A DNA stretch of 25,785 bases from W2P13-069 sp963590525 (GTDB taxonomy: Bacteria; Actinomycetota; Coriobacteriia; Coriobacteriales; QAMH01). The translations under genes were made by a program, and so were the position numbers. Location: the NCBI GenBank assembly GCA_963590525.1, contig CAVAPV010000030.1, forward strand, positions 1 through 25,785. The letters run 5' to 3'. Below are positions 1 to 8,403 of the stretch, piece by piece. The notes under the pieces are model-generated. The model made no database searches, had not been told where the DNA came from, and worked only from the letters and a program-made list of their open reading frames with translations. The stretch's first letter is position 1; every line of letters begins with the position of its first letter.

Positions 1-147
1 TTATTTGGTTCTTGGTCGTTTCAAATAATACCGATGGCATGGGGCCATGTTCGTTCCTATCTGGATGTATTCAGCTGTCAATTTGCGAAAGAAATTTTAC
101 GTTACCCAGTGTGGGCAAGCTGTTGTTGAATAAACCCCGCAGACTGA

Positions 148-153
148 TAGACT
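148..153 (+). promoter_or_regulatory. Candidate -10 box for a leaderless ABC-F transcript
   Basis: TAGACT matches TATAAT at four of six positions and fits the TANNNT pattern of actinobacterial -10 boxes. It ends eight bases before the ATG at 162, so transcription would start at or next to the start codon. A TTGTTG at 123-128 could be the -35 box, but the 19-base spacer is long. No Shine-Dalgarno sequence precedes 162, which fits leaderless translation. I see no gene in bases 1-161; the frame is open but resembles nothing. Confidence 0.4.
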
Positions 154-161
154 TTGACCTT

Positions 162-2246
162 ATGATTCTCAACGTTATGAACATCACAAAGTCCTACGGC
201 GTCCGCACGTTATTTGCGGATGCGTCGTTTCGTGTGAACGAGAAGGACCGTATCGCCCTGGTAGGCCCCAATGGTGCCGGCAAGACCACGATGATGAATA
301 TCCTTGCCGGTCACGACGTGCCGGATAGCGGCCAGATCGTCTATGCCAAAAACACCACTTTGGGATTTTTGGAGCAAGAGTCGATAGAGATGGATGGCAA
401 AAGCGTCATCGACGAGGTCATGACCTCTGTTGCCGACGTGGCCGCTATGGGAGACAAGCTCGCAGAGCTTGAGCGTGCCTTGGAAACCTCCAGCCAAGAA
501 GACCATGAGGGCCTCTTGGAAGAGTACGGAAGGCTTCGCACGCGCTACGAGGCACGTGATGGCTACAACATAGAATCCCTTGCCAGGCGCGTGCTCTTTG
601 GTTTGGGTTTCCATGAAGAGGACATGGAACGCTCCACCGACGAGTTCTCTGGCGGTTGGCAGATGCGCATCGCGCTTTCAAAGTTGTTGCTCTCCCAGCC
701 CGATGTGCTTTTACTTGACGAGCCCACCAACCATTTGGATTTGGAGTCGGTTCGCTGGCTTGAGAACTTTTTGAGAAGCTACGACGGAGCCGTTTTGGTT
801 GTATCCCATGACCGCGCGTTTATGGACGGTATGGTCAACAACGTTATGGAGATAGCCAACGGCAAGCTGGAGTTCTATACGGGAAACTACAGCGCTTACC
901 AGCGCCAGCGCGTTGAGCGCCGTGAGCAGCTCATCGCCATGAAAGAGGCCCAAGATAAAGAAATCGCCCATCTGGAGGCTTTTGTCGAGAAGTTTCGCTA
1001 TAAAGCTACCAAGGCCAAGCAGGCGCAAGATCGCATGCGCAAGCTCGAGCGCATTATGGAAAACCGCATCGTCATCCCAGAAGAGAAGAAGACGGTGCAC
1101 TTTAATTTCCCGCAGCCCAAGCGCACGGGTGATTGCGTCATGCATCTGGAGGGCGTTAAGAAAAGCTACGGCGACAAAACCGTATACGATGGTCTCGACC
1201 TCAATATCTGGCGTGGCGAGAAGGTCGCGCTCGTCGGTCCAAACGGTGCGGGTAAGTCCACGCTGCTCAAACTCATCGCCGGTGCAGAGAAGCCCGATGG
1301 CGGCCGTTTGGTCAACGGCACCCATGTGCAGCTGAGCTACTTTGCCCAACATCAGCTCGAGGAGCTCGACCTTAACAAGACCGTTTTCCAGGAGCTCGAC
1401 GCAGTTGCCGGAGGATGGACCATGAGCGAGGTCCGTAGCCTGCTCGGCGCCTTCTTGTTTAGCGGGGACGACGTTGATAAGAAAGTTCGCGTCTTGTCCG
1501 GTGGTGAGAAATGCCGTCTTGCTTTGGCCAAGATGCTTGTGAGCCCTGCACCCCTTTTGTGCTTGGATGAGCCCACCAACCATCTTGATATCGCAAGCGC
1601 GGATATCTTGGAGCAGGCGCTTAAGAGCTTTGAGGGCACTATCGTGCTTATCACGCACGATCGCCACCTGATCAGATCCGTTGCCAACCGCATCATCTAC
1701 GTCGATGGTGGAGTTATCACCGATTACCAGGGTGATTACGACTACTTCTTATACAAGAGTGGGCAAGTTGATGCGCAGGGCAAGCCCATAGCCACCTCTC
1801 AAGAAATCAATCACCGCATGTCCAAGCGTCAGGATTTCGATGCGTCTGCAGATCAGCCTGACCATGCTCCAGATATTACCGTCAACCGTCGTAGCTCGCG
1901 TACGGCCACGGTCAACAAGGGGGCTGCCACCAAGGGTTCTGCCCCAAAGACCAAGGAGCAAAAGCGCGCCGAGGCCGAAGCGCGCAACAGGGCTTACCGT
2001 CTCCTCAAAAAGGAACGCGAGCGCTTGGCTCAAGTTGAAGCCCAGATGGAAGTCGATGAGGCACGTAACGAGGAGTTGCTCGCGCTTATGGCCGATGAGT
2101 CCTTGTATGCAGATAAAGAGCGCTTTGATGCTTGCCTGTCCGAGTACAACGAGCTTAAAGCGCGCCTGCCCAAGCTGGAAGCCGAGTGGCTCGAGCTTTC
2201 TGCGACGATCGAGGCCGAGATGAAGCGAGTTGAAGAATCTCGCTAG
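162..2246 (+). CDS. ABC-F family ATP-binding protein (ribosome-associated)
   Basis: This 694-residue soluble protein has two ABC ATPase domains in one chain and no membrane segment, which is the ABC-F layout. Domain 1 has Walker A GPNGAGKTT near residue 35, signature SGGWQ near 163 and Walker B LLLDEPTNHLD near 185. Domain 2 has GPNGAGKST near 358, SGGEK near 446 and LDEPTNHLD near 468. The charged linker near residues 250-300 corresponds to the segment that contacts P-site tRNA in this family. The last 100 residues are a charged helical hairpin like the C-terminal extension of YheS- and YdiF-type members. Family members act on the ribosome during elongation or rescue, and some give antibiotic resistance. 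Nothing here points to resistance, so a housekeeping role is inferred. The open frame reaches back to base 12, but similarity starts at MILNVMNITKSYG, so I place the start at 162. Confidence 0.93.
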   Translation: MILNVMNITKSYGVRTLFADASFRVNEKDRIALVGPNGAGKTTMMNILAGHDVPDSGQIVYAKNTTLGFLEQESIEMDGKSVIDEVMTSVADVAAMGDKLAELERALETSSQEDHEGLLEEYGRLRTRYEARDGYNIESLARRVLFGLGFHEEDMERSTDEFSGGWQMRIALSKLLLSQPDVLLLDEPTNHLDLESVRWLENFLRSYDGAVLVVSHDRAFMDGMVNNVMEIANGKLEFYTGNYSAYQRQRVERREQLIAMKEAQDKEIAHLEAFVEKFRYKATKAKQAQDRMRKLERIMENRIVIPEEKKTVHFNFPQPKRTGDCVMHLEGVKKSYGDKTVYDGLDLNIWRGEKVALVGPNGAGKSTLLKLIAGAEKPDGGRLVNGTHVQLSYFAQHQLEELDLNKTVFQELDAVAGGWTMSEVRSLLGAFLFSGDDVDKKVRVLSGGEKCRLALAKMLVSPAPLLCLDEPTNHLDIASADILEQALKSFEGTIVLITHDRHLIRSVANRIIYVDGGVITDYQGDYDYFLYKSGQVDAQGKPIATSQEINHRMSKRQDFDASADQPDHAPDITVNRRSSRTATVNKGAATKGSAPKTKEQKRAEAEARNRAYRLLKKERERLAQVEAQMEVDEARNEELLALMADESLYADKERFDACLSEYNELKARLPKLEAEWLELSATIEAEMKRVEESR

Positions 2247-2326
2247 GTGCTTTTGTCTGTAGCGTGCTCGGTGCTGCAAAACTTGCTGTATGACGTACGC
2301 GATTAAGCGCGAACATGAGGAGCGAC

Positions 2327-3001
2327 ATGGTTTCTGATATGCAACTCGACATTATCTTGGGCGTCATCAAGGTGCTTGCTTTTGTACCGGCAATCGTCTT
2401 GCACGAGTGCGCTCACGGCTTTGCCGCCTATAAGCTGGGAGACCCCACTGCAAAAAACGGCGGGCGCCTCACGCTCAACCCCTTGGCGCATGTCGATCCG
2501 TTTGGCACGGTTATCATCCCAGGATTGCTCATTTTGAGCGGAGCCGGCTTCGTATTTGGCTATGCCAAACCCGTGCCGTACAACCCCACGTACTTCAAAG
2601 ATATCCGCAAAGGTGAAGTCATCGTTGGTTTGGCGGGTCCCGCAAGCAATATCCTCATGAGCCTCATAGGCGCGGGTATCGCATGGCTGTCTTTGTTTGT
2701 GGGCGGCACGGATATCGCTACGCTGTGCGTTTGGTACTTTGGCGTCTACTTTTGCTCGGTCAACCTCTGCCTGGCGTTTTTCAACCTGCTTCCCATTCCG
2801 CCGCTTGACGGCAGCTCCATCATCGCCCCGCTTTTGTCTGATTCTGCCTTGAGGACCTATTACAAGGTGCAGCACTACGGCATGTTTATCTTGCTCGTGC
2901 TCATCATCGGCATTCCGTATTTCTTCCCCAATCTCGATATTCTCAGCTGGTATCTGCAGCTTACAGCTGGAAACATCTCTTCTCTGCTGTTGCCCATGTA
3001 G
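2327..3001 (+). CDS. Site-2 protease family (M50) membrane metalloprotease
   Basis: A 224-residue, strongly hydrophobic protein of the small M50 rhomboid-independent type. The zinc motif HECAH lies at residues 26-30 in the first membrane segment. The second metal motif NLLPIPPLDG ends with Asp161, the expected third ligand region. GLAGPASN near residues 101-108 is also typical of the family. These enzymes cut substrates within the membrane; the substrate here is unknown. The frame opens at ATG 2315, but the AGGAG at 2318-2322 lies inside that extension and leads to ATG 2327 with a short four-base spacer. I prefer 2327; ATG 2339 is also possible. The gene sits 80 bases after the ABC-F gene with no obvious terminator between them, so it may share that transcript. 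Confidence 0.88.
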   Translation: MVSDMQLDIILGVIKVLAFVPAIVLHECAHGFAAYKLGDPTAKNGGRLTLNPLAHVDPFGTVIIPGLLILSGAGFVFGYAKPVPYNPTYFKDIRKGEVIVGLAGPASNILMSLIGAGIAWLSLFVGGTDIATLCVWYFGVYFCSVNLCLAFFNLLPIPPLDGSSIIAPLLSDSALRTYYKVQHYGMFILLVLIIGIPYFFPNLDILSWYLQLTAGNISSLLLPM

Positions 3002-3040
3002 CGTGCGGCTTTGGCTTGACAGCATCTCTCCGTTTGCTGC

Positions 3041-3061
3041 AAGAGCTGCAGCGCAGCTTTT
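3041..3061 (+). terminator. Weak intrinsic terminator after the M50 protease gene
   Basis: AAGAGCTGC and GCAGCTTTT can form a nine-pair stem with one G-U pair around a three-base loop (AGC, 3050-3052). The T-run is short and partly within the stem, so termination may be partial. It lies between the protease gene and the scpA promoter. Confidence 0.4.
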
Positions 3062-3088
3062 AGATACGTGCTCGTGTTGCGCTAAAAT
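3059..3088 (+). promoter_or_regulatory. Candidate promoter of the scpA-scpB-rluB operon
   Basis: The -10 box TAAAAT (3083-3088) matches consensus at five of six positions. A possible -35 box TTTAGA (3059-3064) lies 18 bases upstream. Transcription would begin near 3095, leaving a leader of about 36 bases that contains the scpA ribosome binding site. Confidence 0.5.
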
Positions 3089-3130
3089 CTCAACGTCGAT
3101 ATCGCTTTGACCAGAAAGGTTCCAGCTGAT

Positions 3131-4009
3131 TTGTCCTACCGTGTGCAAATAGACGCGTACCAAGGGCCCTTTGACTTGCTCTTGCAGCTCGTGTCAAAGC
3201 AAAAGGTCGATATCGGCGCCATCAGCATCTCTCAGATCGCAGATCAGTACCTGGCAGAGGTCGAGCGCATGGAAGAACTCGACTTGGATGTGGCGAGTGA
3301 TTTTCTGGTTGTAGCCGCAACGCTTTTGCAGATCAAGGCCGCAAGCCTTATCCCCAAAGAACAACGCAGCGCAATTGAGCTCGACGATGATGAGTTTGCC
3401 GACCTCACGGCAGAAGAGACGCGCGATATCCTGGTTGCAAGGCTGCTCAACTACAAGAAATTTAAAAACGCCGCTGCTTCTTTGGGAGCGCGCATGGAAG
3501 CCGAGTCCCGCATGCATCCGCGCCAAGCCGGCATCGAAGAAGGCTTTGTGGGTTTGGTTCCAGATTACCTGGAGGGCGTGACCTTGCACGGGCTTGCCGT
3601 TATCTGCGCAGATATCGCCGCGCGCCGCGAGACCTTCTTACTTGAGGCCGAGCATATCGCTGCCGTGCCGATATCGATGGAGCGTCATGTCGAGGGTATC
3701 TACCGCACTATGAGAAGCAGAGGTACCAGCACGTTTTCGCAGCTGGTGGGAAGCGAGCCCACAGCAGAGCTTTTGGTCGTGACTTTTTTGGCAGTCCTCG
3801 AGCTATACAAGCGCGGCGTTATCGACATCAGGCAAAGCGAGCTCTTTGGCGATATGAGTTTTTCTATGGAAGACGATGCGCCCCAGATCACCGATTTCTC
3901 CGTCCCCGATTGGGGTATGCCCGAAGACCCGAGCCTTGAGGCGCGTGGCGAGCAGCTAGAGCTTGGCTGCGATCAAGACGTAGCTCAGTTAGATGAAAGC
4001 GAGGGGTAA
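3131..4009 (+). CDS. scpA: Segregation and condensation protein A
   Basis: The kleisin subunit of the bacterial Smc-ScpAB condensin, which bridges the Smc heads and compacts the chromosome. The N-terminus LSYRVQIDAYQGPFDLLLQLV matches the family opening (S-Y-x-V-x-L-x-x-F-x-G-P-x-D-L-L-L), followed by a helical Smc-binding region and a C-terminal winged helix near residues 190-255. The frame extends to a TTG at 3107, but AGAAAGG (3113-3119) sits inside that extension and is well placed for the TTG at 3131, where family similarity begins. I therefore use the TTG start, giving 292 residues. That is about 40 longer than usual, owing to an acidic C-terminal tail. scpB starts three bases after the stop codon. 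The TTG start would be read as Met. Confidence 0.93.
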   Translation: MSYRVQIDAYQGPFDLLLQLVSKQKVDIGAISISQIADQYLAEVERMEELDLDVASDFLVVAATLLQIKAASLIPKEQRSAIELDDDEFADLTAEETRDILVARLLNYKKFKNAAASLGARMEAESRMHPRQAGIEEGFVGLVPDYLEGVTLHGLAVICADIAARRETFLLEAEHIAAVPISMERHVEGIYRTMRSRGTSTFSQLVGSEPTAELLVVTFLAVLELYKRGVIDIRQSELFGDMSFSMEDDAPQITDFSVPDWGMPEDPSLEARGEQLELGCDQDVAQLDESEG

Positions 4010-4011
4010 AC

Positions 4012-4887
4012 GTGACCCGCGATGCGCAAGACGCATATCTTATGGGTGCCCTAGAGGCGCTCTTGTTTGTAAGCGACGAGCCTGTGAGCTCTTCTAAGCT
4101 CGGGGTCTTTTTGAATGTGACGCCTGAGGCCGCAGACGAGCTTTTGGCCAAGCTCAAAGACGAGTACGAGCAAGGCAACCGCGGCATGCAGCTCAGAGAG
4201 GTTGCGGGGGGTTGGCGCTTCTTTAGCCATCCCGCATATCACGAGCTCATCGAGAAATACGTTGTGAGTTGGGATACGCGTCGTATGAGCCAGGCGGCTT
4301 TGGAGGCGCTGGCTGTTATCGCTTACCATCAGCCGGTTACGCGCGCTTCCATCAACGCCATCAGGGGCGTTAACAGCGAAGGCGTGGTCAGTTCTCTCGT
4401 AGAGAAGGGTTTGATCCGCGAGGCAGGCCGCGAGAAGGGCGGCGGCGCGATTCTGTATGCGACGACACGCGCCTTCTTAGAGAAGTTTGGCCTCAAAAGC
4501 ACTAAGGACCTGCCTCCTTTGGAAGATTTTGCCCCTGACGAGGCAACACGAGAGTTTATCAGGCAGCGTCTTGGTGCAACAGACGAGCTTGCCGCAGTTG
4601 ACGATGAAGAGCGGGCGCTAAACGACGCTGATGATCTGCGCGGTCTTGAGCTTGTCGTAGTCGACGATGCGCAAGCACAGGTGGCCGATGTCGACCGCGG
4701 TGAGGAGCCAAGGATCGACGAGCCCCAAGCTGTTGCAGATATCATTGCCCAAACGCTTACCGATAAGGTCGATTTTGTCGAGCCTGAGCCTGACATCGCC
4801 TTCAAGGACGGCGCTTGCGCCAACCAAGATGTTGCACCTGAAGAGGACGATCATGCAGCTAACGAAGGCGGCATTGATGAGTCCTAA
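4012..4887 (+). CDS. scpB: Segregation and condensation protein B with an acidic C-terminal extension
   Basis: Partner of ScpA in the Smc complex; it dimerises on the kleisin and has two winged-helix domains. Residues 1-185 show the conserved core, including LEALAVIAYHQPVTRASINAIRGVNSE near 97-123 and the following LVEKGLI. The GTG start at 4012 has GAGGGG at 4001-4006 and follows the scpA stop codon by two bases. The protein has 291 residues, whereas ScpB is usually about 190. The extra 100 residues (190-291) carry about 33 acidic and only 6 basic residues and look disordered. This tail is coded by the same operon in an uninterrupted frame, so I take it as real. The 3' end overlaps the predicted start of the rluB-like gene. 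Confidence 0.92.
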   Translation: MTRDAQDAYLMGALEALLFVSDEPVSSSKLGVFLNVTPEAADELLAKLKDEYEQGNRGMQLREVAGGWRFFSHPAYHELIEKYVVSWDTRRMSQAALEALAVIAYHQPVTRASINAIRGVNSEGVVSSLVEKGLIREAGREKGGGAILYATTRAFLEKFGLKSTKDLPPLEDFAPDEATREFIRQRLGATDELAAVDDEERALNDADDLRGLELVVVDDAQAQVADVDRGEEPRIDEPQAVADIIAQTLTDKVDFVEPEPDIAFKDGACANQDVAPEEDDHAANEGGIDES

Positions 4888-5650
4888 ACCGCAAAACGCA
4901 CCCAGCGAGGTCAACTATCCAATGCGCTTGCAGAAATTTCTTGCCAGAAGCGGCGTTGCAAGCCGTCGTCGCAGCGAGGACCTCATCACTGCCGGACGCG
5001 TGCAGGTTAACGGAGAGACACGCTGCGACCTTGGATGCAAAGTCGACCCGTCTTGCGATGAGGTAAGAGTCGACGGCAACCCGATATCTCTTTTTGATGG
5101 CTGCGCCTACCTCATGCTCAACAAACCGGCTGGCTATATCACGACGATGAGCGACCCACACGGCCGTCCTTGTGTTGCAGATCTTGTTCCTCTGGACTCG
5201 TATCCGGGCCTGTATCCCTTGGGAAGGCTCGACATGGACACAACCGGCCTTTTGCTCTTCTCAACCGATGGCGACATGGGCCCGGCCTTGTTGCATCCTG
5301 CTCATCACGTAGACAAAACCTACCGCGTCAAGGTCAAGGGCAGGCTGCGCGAGCGTGATTTGACGCCACTGCGTGCCGGAGGGCTCAAGCTGCCCGAGGG
5401 TTATGAGTGTGCTCCGGCTAAAGTCAGCATAGATTTTGCACAAGGCGGCTTCTCACGTGCGAGCATTACCATCCACGAGGGGCGCAAGCGCCAGGTCAAG
5501 CATATGTTTGCCGCTATCGGGCATCCGGTAGTGGAGCTCCATCGCGATATCTTTGGACCTGTTAGCTTGGGAGACTTGCCTGTTGGGCAGTGGCGCGAGC
5601 TAACCCAAGTCGAAGTCGATGCCCTCAAAAACGCAACCGGACTCGTCTAA
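4877..5650 (+). CDS. 23S rRNA pseudouridine synthase, RluB/RsuA family
   Basis: This enzyme converts a specific uridine in ribosomal RNA to pseudouridine. An S4 RNA-binding domain (MRLQKFLARSGVASRRRSEDLI) is followed by the synthase domain. The catalytic Asp lies in GRLDMDTTGLLL, and the late motif GRKRQVKHMFAAIGHPV is typical of the RsuA/RluB branch. scpA-scpB-rluB is a common gene order and favours RluB over RsuA, but the target uridine cannot be read from sequence. The start is uncertain. ATG 4877 overlaps scpB by 11 bases. ATG 4853 has the best-spaced AGAGGA (4842-4847). ATG 4922 starts directly at the S4 domain. With 4877 the product has 257 residues. Confidence 0.88.
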   Translation: MSPKPQNAPSEVNYPMRLQKFLARSGVASRRRSEDLITAGRVQVNGETRCDLGCKVDPSCDEVRVDGNPISLFDGCAYLMLNKPAGYITTMSDPHGRPCVADLVPLDSYPGLYPLGRLDMDTTGLLLFSTDGDMGPALLHPAHHVDKTYRVKVKGRLRERDLTPLRAGGLKLPEGYECAPAKVSIDFAQGGFSRASITIHEGRKRQVKHMFAAIGHPVVELHRDIFGPVSLGDLPVGQWRELTQVEVDALKNATGLV

Positions 5651-5704
5651 GGCGTCTGCGCTGCCTTGTCGCATGGTGTTTTGGCAAAAGCCGCATGCGC
5701 TTGA

Positions 5705-5713
5705 TGCTATCAT
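5705..5713 (+). promoter_or_regulatory. Extended -10 promoter of trpS
   Basis: TGCTATCAT is an extended -10 element: TG, one base, then TATCAT matching consensus at five of six positions. The only upstream -35-like hexamer, TTGGCA (5681-5686), is 21 bases away, which is too far, so the extended element probably compensates. Transcription would start near 5720, giving a leader of about 30 bases. Confidence 0.55.
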
Positions 5714-5748
5714 TGAACGGTTACTGTCTTAGATCGAGAGGTTCAAAT

Positions 5749-6798
5749 ATGGCAAACGAGGGAAGCTTCGAGGCGGCGCTCAAGCGCAGCAACGAGATTC
5801 GTGCGGATTTTGACGTCAATCCCGGCAAGTACACGATGCTCACGGGCGACAGGCCTACGGGACGCCTTCACATCGGCCATTACTTTGGAACGCTCAAGGG
5901 TCGCGTCGAGCTCCAGAACAAGGGCATCAAGACCAACATCATCATCGCCGATTACCAAGTCATCACAGACCGCGACACCACTGCCAACATCCAAGACAAC
6001 GTCTACAACATGGTTATCGACTATATGGCGGCAGGTATCGACCCTGCAAAGACGATGATCTTCACTCATTCCCAAGTGCCTGCCCTCAATCAGCTCATGC
6101 TGCCCTTCTTGAGCCTCATCAGCGAGGCCGAGCTCGAGCGCAACCCAACCGTCAAAGCCGAGCAGGAGGCCTCTGGCCACCAGCTTACGGGTTTGCTTTT
6201 GACCTACCCTGTGCATCAGGCTTGCGACATTCTCTTTTGCAAGGGCAACGTCGTACCTGTAGGTAAGGACCAATTGCCTCATATCGAGGCAACGCGTCTT
6301 CTTGCCCGCCGCTTTAACGAGCGCTACGACAAAGTCTTCCCTTTGCCTGATGCCGTTCTCTCAGACGTCATCGAGGTTCCGGGCCTTGACGGGCGCAAGA
6401 TGTCAAAGAGCTATGGCAACGGCATCTCGCTTTCTATGACGGCGCAAGAGACCGCAAAGCTCATCAAGAAATCTCCTACGGATTCCGATCGCAATATCAC
6501 CTATGATCCCGCCAACCGTCCTGGCGTTTCTGCATTGCTCACCACCGCCCATCTGGCAACCGGTCGCCCGCAAGAGGAGATCGCGGCAGAGATCGGCAAC
6601 GGCGGCGGCGGTGCGCTCAAGGCCTATGTGACCGAGTCCATCAACGACTATCTGGCTCCTATGCGCGCACGCCGCGAAGAGCTTGCCCAGGATATGGACT
6701 ACGTCAAAGACGTGCTGCATGAGGGCAACGCCAAGGCAAACGAGATTGCCAACGCCACGTTGGAGCAAGTCCGCGAGGCAATGGGAATGGTTTACTAA
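5749..6798 (+). CDS. trpS: Tryptophanyl-tRNA synthetase
   Basis: A class I aminoacyl-tRNA synthetase that charges tRNA-Trp with tryptophan in the cytosol. The HIGH motif is intact at residues 41-44 (GDRPTGRLHIGHYFG) and KMSKS at about 217-221 (DGRKMSKSYGN). The 349-residue length fits the compact bacterial enzyme. The frame is open back to 5590, but GAGAGG at 5736-5741 and the start of similarity support ATG 5749. The gene has its own extended -10 promoter and a strong terminator, so it looks monocistronic. It is also an aromatic-amino-acid gene a few kilobases from tyrA and aroA, although its leader lacks the hairpin arrangement seen there. Confidence 0.96.
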   Translation: MANEGSFEAALKRSNEIRADFDVNPGKYTMLTGDRPTGRLHIGHYFGTLKGRVELQNKGIKTNIIIADYQVITDRDTTANIQDNVYNMVIDYMAAGIDPAKTMIFTHSQVPALNQLMLPFLSLISEAELERNPTVKAEQEASGHQLTGLLLTYPVHQACDILFCKGNVVPVGKDQLPHIEATRLLARRFNERYDKVFPLPDAVLSDVIEVPGLDGRKMSKSYGNGISLSMTAQETAKLIKKSPTDSDRNITYDPANRPGVSALLTTAHLATGRPQEEIAAEIGNGGGGALKAYVTESINDYLAPMRARREELAQDMDYVKDVLHEGNAKANEIANATLEQVREAMGMVY

Positions 6799-6829
6799 CG
6801 GCGCTTGTTTGGTCATTCTCTTTTTTTTG

Positions 6830-6867
6830 CTCCCCGGCTGCGGCATCTGTCGCACCGGGGAGTTTTT
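6830..6867 (+). terminator. Intrinsic terminator of trpS
   Basis: CTCCCCGG (6830-6837) and CCGGGGAG (6855-6862) form a perfect eight-pair stem, followed at once by five Ts (6863-6867). Inside the loop, TGCG (6839-6842) and CGCA (6851-6854) add four more pairs. This is the clearest terminator in the window. Confidence 0.9.
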
Positions 6868-6992
6868 AATGCTTATGGCACGTGCACGCTATGCCGCTAA
6901 CGAGTCTATAGGTTTCGTCTACCCGCCTGCTCAGGTGCGTGCTCAAGGCACAGGCGTATGCTCGTTGCTTGCAACATGTGCTATTGCTTGGG

Positions 6993-8216
6993 GTGAGTAA
7001 AATCGTCAAATCGCATTACGATAAGGTGATCTGCCTTTGCTGCTTTGCCTTTTTCTTTGTCAACATAGGTCTTCCCAGCACTTCTTTTGGTGTTTATCAG
7101 CATTACATCGTTGCCGCTAAGGGCATGAACGACGCATTGGCGGGCATGATCTTGTCTGTTCGTGCGCTCGTGTCCCTTTTGGCTACTTTTCTTGTTGCGC
7201 ATTACTATCGGCGTCTTGACTGCAGGGTGGGCATAGCCTTGGCAACAGCGCTTACCGGTGCCGGGTTCTTAGTCTATTCGCTTGCCGTAGAAGGCGGCTT
7301 TGCGCTGTTTGCTGCCGGCGCAGTTTTATGCGGCGTTGGCTATGGCTTTGGCGGAGCCGTGGGAATGACTTTGATCATCGGGCGCTGGTTCAAAGACGGC
7401 GTTGGAAAGGCATCTGGCTTTTCTGCTGCCGGCAGCGGCGTTGCCGGCGCGGTGTTTCCCATCATATCGGTGCATGTGATAGGAGCGTATGGGCTTCAAG
7501 CTGCTTTCTTAGTCGAGTCGATCTTTGCGTTTTGCATCGCCGTGGTTGTTTTTGCCTTCTTGCGAAACTCCCCGCGTGATATGGGTCTTGAGCCTCATAC
7601 CACGCCTGCAGCGCATCATCTGGCCTCCAAGCATGCCTCGTCGAGCAAGGAGCTGCCCCGTGGCCTCTATACGCTCTTGGTTGGTGCCATTGCCGGAATC
7701 GGAGCGGGCTGCACTGGCGGTGTAGCCTATGTGGGCATCCTTATGAGCTCGAGCGGCGTCGACGAGTACTTTAGCGCTGCGCTTGTCTCTGTGGCCGGCG
7801 TCGCGCTTGTCGTGGGCAAATTTGGCGTAGGTGCTGTCATGGACGTCATCGGCACCAAGAGAGCCTCGTTGCTCTTTTTGCTCTTGTTTGTCGCGGGTCT
7901 TGCCTTGTGTTGCTTGGCACCGCTTAACATCAAATGGGTGTGCGCTGCTGGCGTGGTGATGTTTGGCCTTGGTGCCTCGTTGGGTTCGACGGGGTTGTCG
8001 GTCTGGGCGATCGAGTTCTCGCAGCCTCAAAGCCGTTCAAAGGTTGCCAGGGACTTCCAGAGCTCTTATGCGCTGGGAGGTTTTGTCTTCAATCTCATAC
8101 CCGGCGTGCTGGCGCAGCTTACAGGGAGTTATGTACCTTCATTTGCCTTGATTGCCGTCTTCGTGGCTGTCTCTATGTTCATCGTTATGTATGTCTACAA
8201 CCATATCCGCTCGTAA
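6993..8216 (+). CDS. Major facilitator superfamily transporter, oxalate/formate-antiporter-like
   Basis: A 407-residue integral membrane protein with about twelve hydrophobic segments in two halves joined by a polar loop near residues 195-215. The first half has the pattern GVGYGFGGAVGMTLIIGRWF followed by GKASGFSAAGSGVAG, which resembles the oxalate/formate antiporter and monocarboxylate branches of the superfamily. The substrate cannot be told from sequence; an organic anion is a guess from family. The start is poorly determined. GTG 6993 places the first membrane segment about ten residues in, but no proper ribosome binding site precedes it. The frame stays open to a GTG at 6939. The gene stands alone between the trpS terminator and the convergent cyclophilin genes. 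I see no convincing promoter in 6868-6992. Confidence 0.83.
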   Translation: MSKIVKSHYDKVICLCCFAFFFVNIGLPSTSFGVYQHYIVAAKGMNDALAGMILSVRALVSLLATFLVAHYYRRLDCRVGIALATALTGAGFLVYSLAVEGGFALFAAGAVLCGVGYGFGGAVGMTLIIGRWFKDGVGKASGFSAAGSGVAGAVFPIISVHVIGAYGLQAAFLVESIFAFCIAVVVFAFLRNSPRDMGLEPHTTPAAHHLASKHASSSKELPRGLYTLLVGAIAGIGAGCTGGVAYVGILMSSSGVDEYFSAALVSVAGVALVVGKFGVGAVMDVIGTKRASLLFLLLFVAGLALCCLAPLNIKWVCAAGVVMFGLGASLGSTGLSVWAIEFSQPQSRSKVARDFQSSYALGGFVFNLIPGVLAQLTGSYVPSFALIAVFVAVSMFIVMYVYNHIRS

Positions 8217-8338
8217 GGTTGCCTGCTGTACACCGGTTTGCGTCTTGCTGCTCTTTGTTGATGATAAGTCGAGAAAAAGCCGTAAGAGGCAAGGCATGCA
8301 TGCTTGATGCAAACCATGTGGTTGACGTACATAAAGAA

Positions 8339-8367
8339 GGGGAGCGTGCTATCTTGGCGCGCTCCCC
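8339..8367 (-). terminator. Intrinsic terminator of the minus-strand cyclophilin operon
   Basis: GGGGAGCG (8339-8346) and CGCTCCCC (8360-8367) form a perfect eight-pair stem, extendable by two pairs including one G-U. On the minus strand it lies about 36 bases past the stop codon of the gene at 8404-9165 and is followed by TTCTTTA. The plus strand has no T-run after it, so it probably serves the minus strand only. The rest of the gap 8217-8403 holds only short dyads. Confidence 0.65.
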
Positions 8368-8403
8368 GTTGCTGTCAAGGCTGCTTGTCTTGGCTCTCGC
8401 GCG

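Noticed and set aside
12..161. N-terminal extension of the ABC-F protein from the GTG at base 12
   Set aside because: The extra 50 residues show no similarity to ABC-F proteins, and a candidate promoter lies inside it.
2303..3163. A 286-codon minus-strand frame across the protease gene and the gap before scpA
   Set aside because: Composition is that of an antisense shadow, no start signal, and it would run through the scpA promoter.
8339..8367. Bidirectional terminator serving the MFS transporter as well
   Set aside because: The plus strand has GTTGCTG after the stem and no T-run, so only minus-strand use is supported.
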